Counted from the stretch's first letter, positions 34,729 to 43,798 are shown. The stretch: DNA of 64,000 bases from Pseudogracilibacillus sp037071985 (GCF_037071985.1 NZ_JAXHDF010000002.1:372001-436000), one strand, 5' to 3'. Notes: generated by a model from the letters alone, not told the origin. Made by a program: numbers and translations.

Positions 34729-35865
34729 TTACCTCTTTTCCACCATGCCTTTAGCCGTGTCAATTAACACTTTTGCTAAAATTTCAACCGCTTTTGGAAT
34801 ACTGTCGTGATTGAACGTCATATGCGGATGATGCAATCCAGGTTTAAGATCGCAACCGATAGCGAGCATCGTCGCTTTCAAATCCGGCCGTTTAATCGTA
34901 TAAAAATGAAAATCGTCCCCACCAGTCGTCGTAATTATTGGTGCTAAATTTTCTTTTCCAACACTTTTTATAATTCCATTTTCCATCAAGTGTACAGCAT
35001 CGCTATCAAGAACAGCTGCAGCAACAGATGAGCTGACTTCAAGTTCAATGTTCACTTCATGATAAGAAGCTAACATAGCAGTTATCTGTTTAATTTTATT
35101 CGAAAGTAGTTTAATGACTTCATTTGATTGCGCTCGCAGATCAATCGAAAAAGTTGCATTACCGGGAATAATATTAGCACTTTTGCTACCCGCATGAAAT
35201 GCCGTCAGTTTGGCGGAATGAGAAGTTCTTGGATCAACCTGGATATTACTTATATGCTGATACAATTCCATGCCAACTTGAATCGCGTTTGCGTTCAAAT
35301 GAGGGCGAGCCCCATGCGCATCATCACCAATTATTTTTCCTTTGATAAATTTTGCTGCTCCATGCCGAATTGCCGGAGCAAACTGCCCATTTCTTAGTTC
35401 TTCACTCGGACGAAGGTGCATTCCATATAAGAAATCTACATCGTCAACGATTCCTTTTTCCACAAGGCTAAGTGCTCCTTTCCCTTTTTCTTCTCCAGGC
35501 TGGAAAATAAATCGAAATGTCCCCTTCTCAGGCAAGCCTCCCTCAAGTAAAGTCAAAAAAACACCGATCGCAATTGTCATATGCGCATCATGCCCACAAG
35601 AATGGTTTGCTTTAAATTCTCCGTCAACTTCCTGCCATAAAGCATCAATGTCTGCTCGTAAAGCAACAACAGGACTTCCGCTTCCAATATCTACAACGAG
35701 ACCGGTTGAATCATTAAATGTTTTAATTGAACACGGGTATTTTTTTAATAACGATTCGATATAAGAGGTCGTTTCATATTCTTCAAAACTTAATTCTGGA
35801 TGATCATGCAGATGTTCCCAAACTTCACGTAAAAAAGGGGACAATTTATTGATGATTTCCTCCAT
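34729..35865 (-). CDS. M20 family amidohydrolase (probable N-succinyl-L-amino acid desuccinylase)
   Basis: Zinc aminoacylase/carboxypeptidase of 378 residues. Metal and catalytic motifs are all present: RADIDAL near residue 70, SCGHDAHM near 88 (Cys-Gly-His-Asp), QPGEEKGKGA near 121 with the catalytic Glu, GMHLRP near 147 and the late HHPHMTFNHD. First gene of the three-gene unit. It would remove succinyl from N-succinyl-L-amino acids after racemisation and so make D-to-L conversion irreversible. GGAGA and TAGGAG precede the ATG. Confidence 0.85.
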   Translation of the reverse strand: MEEIINKLSPFLREVWEHLHDHPELSFEEYETTSYIESLLKKYPCSIKTFNDSTGLVVDIGSGSPVVALRADIDALWQEVDGEFKANHSCGHDAHMTIAIGVFLTLLEGGLPEKGTFRFIFQPGEEKGKGALSLVEKGIVDDVDFLYGMHLRPSEELRNGQFAPAIRHGAAKFIKGKIIGDDAHGARPHLNANAIQVGMELYQHISNIQVDPRTSHSAKLTAFHAGSKSANIIPGNATFSIDLRAQSNEVIKLLSNKIKQITAMLASYHEVNIELEVSSSVAAAVLDSDAVHLMENGIIKSVGKENLAPIITTTGGDDFHFYTIKRPDLKATMLAIGCDLKPGLHHPHMTFNHDSIPKAVEILAKVLIDTAKGMVEKR

Positions 35866-36126
35866 CTCCTATCTCGTCTCCTTTCATTCAAATAATTCAT
35901 TTAAAGATAAAAACTTTTACCAATAATTAAAAGCTTATCACACACCATTTTAGTTAGCAATTCCTCAACGTAAGGGTAACAAGCTATGTGACTGGTCTTT
36001 ACTCTCCTTTTCATCTGTCTCCCTTTAGCAAATTCAAGTAGACATTTAGCGTAATGATAGTTTATTCTACAATCCTAAAAAGAAATCAGAGCAAATAAAA
36101 AAGTACTTCAACTATAAACAATATAA
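35866..36126. other. gap upstream of the D-amino acid unit
   Basis: About 260 AT-rich bases, promoter region of the M20-GNAT-racemase unit. No clear operator or RNA is seen. Confidence 0.3.
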
Positions 36127-36168
36127 AACACACTCCAGAAGATTGTTAAATACAACTTCAGGAGTGCA
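36127..36168 (-). terminator. terminator of the CitMHS/AtuA operon
   Basis: CACTCC-A-GAAG (36131-36141) pairs with CTTC-A-GGAGTG (36156-36166), and GTGTTTTAT follows on the minus strand, about 100 bases after the last gene. Confidence 0.65.
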
Positions 36169-36264
36169 TACGAAGATTTTTAGTTCAATTTACGGGAAGC
36201 TCTTCAACATACGTTATAGATTATTTCACGGTAACATTTTAAAATATGCCACTCCATCAAAAAT

Positions 36265-36567
36265 TCAATCTATCTCAATTTCTAATAGAGCACTGCTTAA
36301 GCTCTTTCCATGTGCATCTAAAGCAAGTGAAGTGGTCACTCCTCCAAGCAGACTATCATAACAGACAAAATTAAATGCTTTAATATTTGGCAGCTCATAC
36401 CGCACAACTTTCCCTTCCACGATCCCTTTTAAATGATGCTTAACCTTAGATGCAGTTACTTTATCATATAACAGCTCATAATCCGCTCCATCAAAAGGGA
36501 TTAATGACAAGTTTAATATATTTCCCTTATCCCCGGCACGGCTATGGGCAATTTCATATAATTTCAT
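36265..36567 (-). CDS. detached AtuA C-terminal domain protein
   Basis: Protein of 100 residues starting LYEIAHSRAGDKGNILN, the diagnostic opening of the C-terminal (ferredoxin-fold-like) domain of AtuA-type DUF1446 proteins, and containing FNFVCYDSLLGGVTTSL. In Pseudomonas AtuA the two domains form one chain; here this part is a separate gene and the amidase gene lies between it and the large AtuA gene. It probably binds the large subunit. TGGAGTG precedes the ATG. Last gene of the operon. Confidence 0.78.
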   Translation of the reverse strand: MKLYEIAHSRAGDKGNILNLSLIPFDGADYELLYDKVTASKVKHHLKGIVEGKVVRYELPNIKAFNFVCYDSLLGGVTTSLALDAHGKSLSSALLEIEID

Positions 36568-36581
36568 TTAAATCACTCCAA

Positions 36582-37985
36582 TTAGTTAATAATTTGTGGG
36601 TATTTCAAATGAAAGTCTGTATTTCTTTGAAAAATCTCACCGATCTTTAATAATGACATTTCGCTATGAGGTCTCCCAATTAATTGAACACCTATTGGTA
36701 GTTGGTTTTCATCAAACCCACAAGGCAATGTTAATGCTGGCATACCAGTTATACTCGCTAGAGATGTAAAATAGCTTATAGTACTTGTCATTTCCACGAT
36801 AGTCCCATTTTCATTAGCTGTTTCTTTCTTACCGATTTTCGGGGCTGTAAAAGGTACCGTTGGACAGATGATAATATCCACTTCTTTAAATATTTTTTCT
36901 ATCTCTTCTTTTATTAATATTCTTTTTTGTTTTGCTTCAATATAATCAATTGTTGAGATTTTCAGTCCTTTTAGCAATCGGTCTCTTACATCAGGCCCGT
37001 AATCATTTTCATGAATATCTATCCATTGTTTATGAAAGCTGCTTGCCTCGTAAAATTGTATAATTTCTTTAACTCGCTTTAGATAGTGTATATTTTTACT
37101 TTTTACCTTACTAATTTTTGCTCCAAGCTTTTTAAATGTATAAATTGTTTCATCCATCTGTTGGAGAACATTAGTCCCGGCGTAACCAAAATAATTTTCA
37201 ATAATTCCAATCCGCACATTATCTAAAGAGTTCCCCATTGTTTCATGCTGATAAAATAAATTGTTTCTAGTCTTTTCTCCAAAAGCCATCACTTTAAATA
37301 TCATTTCACAATCTTTTACAGTTCTTGTTATAGGACCAGACGTATCCATACTGAATGCTAAAGGAACGATCCCATCATTATTAATAAACTCATATGTTGG
37401 ACGTAATCCTACTAATCCGCAAAGAGAAGCAGGCAAACGGATCGATCCTCCTGTATCCGTTCCTATTGATCCATAACACGTCATAGCTGAAACAGCTGCA
37501 GCTGAACCTCCACTTGAACCCCCAGCAATCCTAGTTTGATCCCAAGGATTTTTAACTGTTCCATATATATCATTTTCACTAGTTGCTCCCCAGGCAAATT
37601 CGTGTAGATTAGTTTTCCCTAATATAATTGCTCCTGCTGCTTTTAAGCGTTTAACAATAAGAGCATCTTTATTAGGTCGCCAATCAGATAAAATCCGACT
37701 CCCAGCTGTAGTCTTTGTATTTTTCACACTAATATTATCTTTTAAAGTAATTGGAATACCAAACAAATCACCTAGTTGATTGTCACAACTAAACTTCTCT
37801 TCCATTTTTTTCGCAGTTTGCAAGCTTTCTTCTTCAAATAAAGTGATATATGCGAATAATTTGGCGTCAGTTTTCTCAACTTGGCTAAGACATGCTTCAA
37901 CTATTTCTACTGGAGAAATTTTACGTTTCTTTATTAATTGTGAAACCTCACTAATTGATAATTTTAATAGTTCAATCATATGCAC
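36582..37985 (-). CDS. amidase signature family hydrolase
   Basis: Amidase of about 467 residues with the Ser-Ser-Lys triad: Lys in PITLKDN near residue 80, GGSSGGSAAAVSAM near 150 with the serines, and the nucleophile stretch GTDTGGSIRLPAS near 172. It resembles GatA, but the operon is catabolic and GatB/GatC are absent, so it more likely hydrolyses a small amide. I choose the GTG at 37985, which has GGAG 8 bases upstream and shares one base with the AtuA stop (TAGTG). An in-frame GTG at 37994 and ATG at 37979 are alternatives. Confidence 0.85.
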   Translation of the reverse strand: MHMIELLKLSISEVSQLIKKRKISPVEIVEACLSQVEKTDAKLFAYITLFEEESLQTAKKMEEKFSCDNQLGDLFGIPITLKDNISVKNTKTTAGSRILSDWRPNKDALIVKRLKAAGAIILGKTNLHEFAWGATSENDIYGTVKNPWDQTRIAGGSSGGSAAAVSAMTCYGSIGTDTGGSIRLPASLCGLVGLRPTYEFINNDGIVPLAFSMDTSGPITRTVKDCEMIFKVMAFGEKTRNNLFYQHETMGNSLDNVRIGIIENYFGYAGTNVLQQMDETIYTFKKLGAKISKVKSKNIHYLKRVKEIIQFYEASSFHKQWIDIHENDYGPDVRDRLLKGLKISTIDYIEAKQKRILIKEEIEKIFKEVDIIICPTVPFTAPKIGKKETANENGTIVEMTSTISYFTSLASITGMPALTLPCGFDENQLPIGVQLIGRPHSEMSLLKIGEIFQRNTDFHLKYPQIIN

Positions 37986-39298
37986 TATTTCCACTCCATA
38001 AATTCTACTTGTGGTTCGACTTTTTCACGTGAAATCAAAGTAGAAATGATACCTATTGATTGAGTACAGTTTTTTCTTGCACCGCCTCCTCCAGCGGGAC
38101 CATTTAAATACAAAGCTTCCACTTCTTCACCAATTAATGCGGCACATTCTTTTTCTCGATGACGACCAGTTGCTCTTACACGCACTTCGTAAGGAGGGAC
38201 ATCCGAAAAATTCTTTCGATGAATCGCATTCATTCCTATTAAGTCAATCCGTATGTCTTCTAGCTGGTTCTCTAATCGTTCATGCAATATATCCTTTGCT
38301 AGTTCTGCACGACCTAACGCATCGGTACCTGCATAAGATATTTCACCTTCCCCCAAATAACCGGCTTGATACCCTACAGAAACTTTAAGAGATTCTGGTC
38401 TTTCTTTTCCGTTTCCACCAATTATGGATACTTTATTTTCACCTACTTGTGTCAATTGAACTGAAGTAAAATTAGCAATGACATCTGGCGTAATATATTG
38501 ATTCGGATCATGAACTTCATATAACAGTTGTTCTTTCACCGTTCTAAGGTCAATGATTCCTCCAGTCCCTTCGGCTTTACTTATGATCGCATCCCCGTTT
38601 GCACCAATTTCAGCATAAGGAAAGCCTATCTGTGCAAGATTAGGAACTTTTTTTCTCATTGAGTCTGCAAAATATCCACCACTGACTTGTCCGCCACATT
38701 CCAACAAATGCCCGATTACTGTCCCTTGTCCGAGCTTTCTATAGTCACTTAATGACCAACCATAATGATATACTTGCGGCGCTAAAAAAAGGGATGGGTC
38801 GGCCACTCGTCCAGTAATAATTATATCCGCATTGGAATCAAGCGCCGGCAGTAATGCTTCGATGCCGACATATGCATTCGCGGAAAGTAGCGGTTTATAT
38901 TCGCTTAATGGATTGCCTGTTTCTAGTGTGATCCAACTCTCATCCACTTTGTCTAGTACACTATCACCAGTTACAACCGCAATTTTACAAGGAATATTTA
39001 ATTCTTTCGCGACCTCTAGTATTTTCTTTCCTCCTGCTATCGGATTTGCAGCTCCCATATTTGTAATGAGCCGAACTTTTTTTTGAATGAGAACTGGTAA
39101 AATGCTCCTGATCCGTTTTTCTAAAAGCACATCATATCCTGTATCTTTATTTTTTAATTTTCTTTGTTGAGCTAATGCGATAGTACGTTCGGCTAAACAT
39201 TCAAAAACGATGTAGTCTAAATCAACTTTGTTTAATAATATTTCTGCTGCTTCCATTCGATCACCTGAAAATCCGGCGCCTACTCCTATTTTCAACAT
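37985..39298 (-). CDS. AtuA-like protein (DUF1446), large subunit
   Basis: Protein of 437 residues of the acyclic terpene utilisation AtuA/DUF1446 family. Marks include the opening GAGFSGDRMEAAEIL, TNMGAANP near residue 83, ITGRVADPSLFLAP near 160, GHLLECGGQVSGGYFAD near 197 and the tail GPAGGGGARKN. Pseudomonas AtuA belongs to the citronellol cluster, but the enzymatic role is not defined. Here the gene lies between a CitMHS carrier and an amidase, without the acyl-CoA enzymes of terpene catabolism, so the substrate is probably something else. Confidence 0.85.
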   Translation of the reverse strand: MLKIGVGAGFSGDRMEAAEILLNKVDLDYIVFECLAERTIALAQQRKLKNKDTGYDVLLEKRIRSILPVLIQKKVRLITNMGAANPIAGGKKILEVAKELNIPCKIAVVTGDSVLDKVDESWITLETGNPLSEYKPLLSANAYVGIEALLPALDSNADIIITGRVADPSLFLAPQVYHYGWSLSDYRKLGQGTVIGHLLECGGQVSGGYFADSMRKKVPNLAQIGFPYAEIGANGDAIISKAEGTGGIIDLRTVKEQLLYEVHDPNQYITPDVIANFTSVQLTQVGENKVSIIGGNGKERPESLKVSVGYQAGYLGEGEISYAGTDALGRAELAKDILHERLENQLEDIRIDLIGMNAIHRKNFSDVPPYEVRVRATGRHREKECAALIGEEVEALYLNGPAGGGGARKNCTQSIGIISTLISREKVEPQVEFMEWK

Positions 39299-39322
39299 AA
39301 TATCATCCCCATTTATTTCTAC

Positions 39323-40624
39323 TTAACTTAAAAGTCCTAATATAATCGCAACTATTGCCATGACGGTAGAAATTCCAAACGCTAGCGGAATAGCTTTTTT
39401 CTGAAGGTCTCCTAGTTCTACTCCAGCAAGACCAATGAGTAAAAATGTCGCTCCAGTTAATGGGCTTACAGGAAATCCAACGGTCATTTGACCAATGATA
39501 GCAGCGCGCCCCATGGCTACTGCATCCACTCCAAACTCGCCAGCGGTAGCGCTCAATACTGGCAACACACCGAAATAGAATGAATCTGGATCAAATACAA
39601 GACTAAGTGGCATTCCTAAAAAAGCTAATATATAGGGTAAAGACTGTCCGCCTGATGAAGGGACCGAGCTTGCTAATGCACTTGCCATCGCTTCAATCAT
39701 TCCTGATCCTGATAAAATTCCAGTAAATATACCTGCACTAAAAATGATCGAAGCAGTATAAATTGTCGCTTTTGAATGAGCTTCAATTCTCTCCTGCTGC
39801 ATCTTTACATCCCGATAATTAAGAATAAGAGCTAATGGTACCCCAATGACGAACGGAATAGCCAATGGGAAGAGTTCCATAACGAGTGCAACAATGACTA
39901 AAATAGTTAAAATTATGTTTGGAATAATCATTTTCGGTCGCTTAATACTTTCCTCGGTCGTAGTATCTTTTGTCGGTGCAAGCATCGTTGCTGAGATTTC
40001 AGTGACTACACCAACCTTCTTTCTTTCCTGTCGTCCAAGCCAAAAACTCGCAGCAAGAACACAAATCAATCCGACAATTTGCACAGGGATCATAGGTGTA
40101 TATAGATCTACTATACTTATATCAAGTGCCGTAGCAGCCCGGATAGTCGGTCCCCCCCATGGAACCATATTCATCGTCCCTGCACTTAGTGCAGCGATAA
40201 CAGCTAGTGTGAGTGGACTCATTTGAAGAGCACGATATACGGGTAACATCGCTGCAACTGTAATTAAAAAAGTACTTGAACCTGAACCATCCAAATGAGA
40301 TGCCATTGCAATAATCGCTGTTCCGATCGCTATTTTTACAGGATCCCCTTGGGAAAAGCGAATAACCCCTTTAATTAATGGATCAAACATACCTGTATCA
40401 AACATAATACCGAAGAAAAGGGTAGCAAACGTTAACATAATTCCAGTCTGGGCTATCCCAGATAACCCATCGCCCATAAATTCACCTAGTTCACTAAAGC
40501 TAAAGCCCGCTACTACCGCAAATACAATTGGGACAACTACAAGTGAAAAATGAATGGATGTTTTCTTAGTTAATACTAAATACAATAAAATGACGATCAC
40601 TAAAAAGCCATAAAGCGCTAACAT
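39323..40624 (-). CDS. CitMHS family carboxylate transporter
   Basis: Ion-transporter superfamily carrier of 433 residues with about twelve membrane segments. CitMHS marks include the early AIASHLDGSGSSTFLIT-type motif (MASHLDGSGSS near residue 108), MVPWGGPTIRAATAL near 154 and the late QMTVGFPVSPLTGATFLL. Known members take up citrate with Mg2+ or Ca2+. First structural gene of a putative sigma-54 operon; the co-encoded enzymes suggest an amide- or carboxylate-bearing substrate. The ATG at 40624 is preferred, since GGAGG overlaps the ATG at 40630. Confidence 0.88.
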   Translation of the reverse strand: MLALYGFLVIVILLYLVLTKKTSIHFSLVVVPIVFAVVAGFSFSELGEFMGDGLSGIAQTGIMLTFATLFFGIMFDTGMFDPLIKGVIRFSQGDPVKIAIGTAIIAMASHLDGSGSSTFLITVAAMLPVYRALQMSPLTLAVIAALSAGTMNMVPWGGPTIRAATALDISIVDLYTPMIPVQIVGLICVLAASFWLGRQERKKVGVVTEISATMLAPTKDTTTEESIKRPKMIIPNIILTILVIVALVMELFPLAIPFVIGVPLALILNYRDVKMQQERIEAHSKATIYTASIIFSAGIFTGILSGSGMIEAMASALASSVPSSGGQSLPYILAFLGMPLSLVFDPDSFYFGVLPVLSATAGEFGVDAVAMGRAAIIGQMTVGFPVSPLTGATFLLIGLAGVELGDLQKKAIPLAFGISTVMAIVAIILGLLS

Positions 40625-40666
40625 TTTCATCCTCCTTTATATTTTTATTTCCCTATCTACTACTGT

Positions 40667-40682
40667 TGCAAGTTTTATGCCA
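40667..40682 (-). promoter_or_regulatory. sigma-54 (-24/-12) promoter of the CitMHS/AtuA operon
   Basis: TGGCATAAAACTTGCA on the minus strand fits TGGCAC-N5-TTGCA with one mismatch. The key GG and GC are separated by exactly 10 bases. It lies about 45 bases upstream of the CitMHS start and just downstream of a sigma-54 activator gene. Confidence 0.8.
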
Positions 40683-40711
40683 ACAAAAAAAGCCTGTATT
40701 GAAGGCTTTTC
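40683..40711 (-). terminator. terminator of the sigma-54 activator gene
   Basis: AAAAGCCT (40688-40695) pairs with AGGCTTTT (40703-40710), with a run of seven T on the minus strand. It insulates the sigma-54 promoter from readthrough. Confidence 0.8.
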
Positions 40712-40720
40712 CGTTGTTTA

Positions 40721-40760
40721 ATTCTAAAAATTTATAAATATATTTCTAGATTTTTAGAAT
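40721..40760 (-). promoter_or_regulatory. candidate upstream activator sequence
   Basis: ATTCTAAAAAT (40721-40731) and ATTTTTAGAAT (40750-40760) form a perfect 11-bp inverted repeat centred about 60 bases upstream of the -24 element, an enhancer-like distance. The right arm overlaps the stop codon of the activator gene. Confidence 0.55.
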
Positions 40761-42145
40761 GATAGATCATACTTATTCAATTTATTATATAACGTCGCAA
40801 CAGACACACCTAATCTGCTTGCTATTTCCTTTTTTTCCTCTAAACTATTTCCATATTCTTTTAATATCAATTTCAATTGTTCATATTCTGCCCTCTCCGT
40901 GACTTCTTTAAGGGTAAAATTTACGTTTGACTCATTCATTGTCTTATTTTCACTTATAATTTCTGGTAAATGCTTTTCCGTAATTTGTCTAGTATCCGTC
41001 ATACAGACTGCATATTTAATCGTATTAATTAATTCACGTACATTACCTGGCCACTTTAACGTTTGCAGTTTACAAAGTGTTTCTTCACTAATTGAATAGG
41101 ACTCCTTACCGCGAGAATGTTTTTCCAATATCGAATGAATGATCTTAGGAATATCTTCCCTTCTGTCACGCAAAGGTGGAATAGCTATCTTTAGCACATT
41201 TAGCCGATAATACAGATCTTCACGAAACATTCCTTTTTGGATTAATTGACTTAAATCCCGGTTGGTAGCAGCAAGCACACGTACATTAATACTCTTCTCT
41301 ACTGTGCCACCAATTTTTCGAATGGTTTGTTCTTCTAGCACTCTTAAAAATTTCGCCTGTAACTCTTGCGAAAGTTCGCCAATTTCATCAAGAAAAATCG
41401 TTCCGCCATTGGCCATTTCAAATAAGCCAACCTTTCCACCCTTTTTAGAATTGGTAAAACTTCCTTCTTCATATCCAAACAATTCACTTTCAATTAATGA
41501 CGCCGGAATCGTTGCACAATTCACAGGGATAAATGGTCCATTTGCTCTTTTGCTTTCATTATGTATCGATTGGGCAAAGAGCTCTTTACCCGTTCCGCTC
41601 TCTCCTGAAATTAAGATCGGTAGTTCCGATACAGCTGCCTTCTTTCCAATCCGAATCACTTCGGTAAGTCCCCCGTCAGCGCCAATGATTTCGTCAAATG
41701 TGTATTTTGCCTGGTGGATGGAACCTATCTGATTCTGTAACTGATCTCGATCCTCTTTTAATTGTCGGACCAATTTATGTACTTCGGTCAATCCTTTACA
41801 AACAGATACAGCACCAATGATTTCCTTCTGATTTAGAATAGGCGCCATGTCTACCACATATTCCACATTCCCTTCCTTACGATAAATGCCGACCCGTTCC
41901 TTCCCATCATTCAAGACGTCTACGAGCTGTGCCTGAGGTCGTACATCTTTTAAACGTTTGCCGATGATTTTTTCAGGAGCCACTCCAGTAATTCTCGTAT
42001 ACTCTGGATTAATCAACCGTACGATTCCTTCTTTATCTATCACTAATACGCCATCATGAATCGACATTAAGATGGACTGAAGCCATTCCATATATTCTTC
42101 TATTGAATGATAATGAAAAAATGTATAAGACTGCGAAGTATTCAC
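40754..42145 (-). CDS. sigma-54-dependent activator with PAS domain
   Basis: Enhancer-binding protein of 463 residues: PAS sensor (about 20-130), AAA+ domain with Walker A GESGTGKE near 180 and Walker B GGTIFLDEIGEL near 246, and a Fis-type helix-turn-helix at the end (EIASRLGVSVATLYNKLNKY). The sigma-54 contact loop, usually GAFTGA, reads GSFTNS. The conserved Phe-Thr remain, but Gly-Ala is replaced by Asn-Ser; the codons AAT TCT are unambiguous. GTG start after GGGGGAA. It probably activates the adjacent CitMHS/AtuA operon when the PAS domain binds a ligand. Confidence 0.88.
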   Translation of the reverse strand: MNTSQSYTFFHYHSIEEYMEWLQSILMSIHDGVLVIDKEGIVRLINPEYTRITGVAPEKIIGKRLKDVRPQAQLVDVLNDGKERVGIYRKEGNVEYVVDMAPILNQKEIIGAVSVCKGLTEVHKLVRQLKEDRDQLQNQIGSIHQAKYTFDEIIGADGGLTEVIRIGKKAAVSELPILISGESGTGKELFAQSIHNESKRANGPFIPVNCATIPASLIESELFGYEEGSFTNSKKGGKVGLFEMANGGTIFLDEIGELSQELQAKFLRVLEEQTIRKIGGTVEKSINVRVLAATNRDLSQLIQKGMFREDLYYRLNVLKIAIPPLRDRREDIPKIIHSILEKHSRGKESYSISEETLCKLQTLKWPGNVRELINTIKYAVCMTDTRQITEKHLPEIISENKTMNESNVNFTLKEVTERAEYEQLKLILKEYGNSLEEKKEIASRLGVSVATLYNKLNKYDLSF

Positions 42146-42236
42146 CTTTTATTCCCCCACCGATTTCATCGTAAAAATCGTTTCATCCTAGATCAATATA
42201 TTTATTCGCGAGCATGAGAAAATTCTTTCGAACGTA

Positions 42237-43124
42237 TCATTTTGTTTGCTGTATATCATTGACGGTTTCTCCTTCTTTTCTAAAGAAACCGAAAATGCCG
42301 GCTGTTTGGATTATATTTGTAAACGCATGCGGATCTATGTCTTTAATAATTCTTTCTAAGTCATATAATTCATAGCGAGTAATGACAAGATACAGCAAAT
42401 TTTTATCCTCTTTTGAATAAGCCCCTTTTACTGGAATAATAGTAATTCCACGAATCATTTTTTTATGTATTTCTTGTTGTAATTCTTCTGCTTTCCCTGT
42501 CACAATCAATACCGTTACTTTTTCGTGGCGTGTATGAATGGCATCAATGACAACAGTCGTCACATATAAAGTCAACATCGTATATAAAGCATGTTCCGGT
42601 TCATATAAAATCCCTGCTACGAAAATGATAATCGCATTTAATAGTAAGAAATATATACCAATTGGTTTATCCTGAAGCCTTGATAATATCATCGCTACAA
42701 TATCCATTCCACCTGTGGAAGCACCGCGCTTTAAAGAGATACCAACACCTATTCCACCAATAACTCCTCCAGCAACCGCATTTAAAATAATATCCTCTGA
42801 TAATGAAGTAACTGGTAATAGTTCTAGAAATAAGGTTGAGAATGCGACGGAAAGGATGCTATAAATGGTAAATCCTTTCCCGATTTTAAACCACCCTATA
42901 AGGAGAACAGGAATATTGAGAATCAAAAGCAATATCCCCGTACTAATATTAAATGAAAAGAAATCTTTAAACACACTCGATAAAAGTTGCGCAGCACCAC
43001 TAAACCCACTCGCATATACATTTGCGTTAATTAGAAAAAAATTCAATGAAATTGCTACTAAAAAAGAACCTAATATAACAACGGCAATCCGTTTTGCTTC
43101 CATTAAAAACATAGGACATTTCAT
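42237..43124 (-). CDS. YitT family membrane protein (DUF2179)
   Basis: Protein of 295 residues with five to six N-terminal membrane segments (residues about 10-190) including the family motif GVGISLKRGASTGGMDIVAMILSR in pieces (RGASTGGMDI near 135). The soluble C-terminal DUF2179 domain contains KMIRGITIIPVKGAYS and ends near DPHAFTNIIQT. YitT proteins are common in Bacillota in several copies and have no settled function. AAGGAGG precedes the ATG. It stands alone. Confidence 0.85.
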   Translation of the reverse strand: MKCPMFLMEAKRIAVVILGSFLVAISLNFFLINANVYASGFSGAAQLLSSVFKDFFSFNISTGILLLILNIPVLLIGWFKIGKGFTIYSILSVAFSTLFLELLPVTSLSEDIILNAVAGGVIGGIGVGISLKRGASTGGMDIVAMILSRLQDKPIGIYFLLLNAIIIFVAGILYEPEHALYTMLTLYVTTVVIDAIHTRHEKVTVLIVTGKAEELQQEIHKKMIRGITIIPVKGAYSKEDKNLLYLVITRYELYDLERIIKDIDPHAFTNIIQTAGIFGFFRKEGETVNDIQQTK

Positions 43125-43619
43125 CCTCCTTCAATTGACTGAGTAAAGAGAGCAATATCTATCTTCAAATATTTTATCTACTATTGTCTCTTATAATAGA
43201 TGAATTATGGTAATTTTACCAAATAAAAAAGTAATAGTATGTAAAATTTTCGTGCGATACTATTCTGTTTGTCTGGTGTTTTAACTTCCTCCTAGTTTGT
43301 CTTCCATAAACCATATAATACATACGAGTGTTTATCGGCGAGTTATCATTAGATAATAGCGGTTTGGAGGTAGATATAGGCTGTGGAGCAATTTTAACGG
43401 CGAAGTAAATTGATTTATCGGCGATTGTGCAGTTTTATCGGCTGTAAAGTAGGAATCGACGTGCTACGTAGTCTCTCCGAAGTCTTTCATTCAACAGAAG
43501 TCCCCGTTATTTCTTTCGCTAACTTGGAATATCGTAGTGTTTCATATCTATTATTTTGTTTACCAACCTCTCTCATAAGAAATAAAATACTTATATGTTT
43601 TCGCTTGATATAAATGACC
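43125..43619. other. gap with ATCGGCGA-type short repeats
   Basis: About 495 bases. TTATCGGCGA occurs near 43334 and 43420, with the variants TTAACGGCGA near 43395 and TTATCGGCTG near 43434. No reading frame has a ribosome site or protein-like character. Probably a decayed dispersed intergenic repeat. Confidence 0.4.
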
Positions 43620-43755
43620 CTATACATCAACGAATCCCAATCTATAAGCTTGTTCAACATAACTCATTGTTTTTGAGTCCATAGCTTGATTATTATGGGC
43701 TTTTATTTGAGCTTTACCATGTTCTTTTACCCATTCATCTACCTCATTTAATTAA
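43620..43755 (-). pseudogene. gene remnant, C-terminal end
   Basis: On the minus strand 43755-43620 reads NEVDEWVKEHGKAQIKAHN, then QAMDSKTMSYVEQAY and RLGFVDV before a TAG. Composition is protein-like, but no start or ribosome site is present. It is probably the tail of a lost gene; family unknown. Confidence 0.4.
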
Positions 43756-43759
43756 ATGT

Positions 43760-43798
43760 AAAAAGCATAACACCAAATCCTTAATTGGTGTTATGCTC
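43760..43798 (-). terminator. terminator of the GbsR operon
   Basis: AGCATAACACCAA (43764-43776) pairs with TTGGTGTTATGCT (43785-43797), a perfect 13-bp stem, with five T following on the minus strand. Confidence 0.85.

Noticed and set aside
36582..37985. GatA subunit of the tRNA amidotransferase
   Set aside because: GatB and GatC are absent and the gene sits in a catabolic operon with a transporter and AtuA.
43330..43445. ATCGGCGA motifs as operators or a repeat array
   Set aside because: The copies are irregularly spaced and degenerate, with no adjacent promoter; probably a decayed dispersed repeat.
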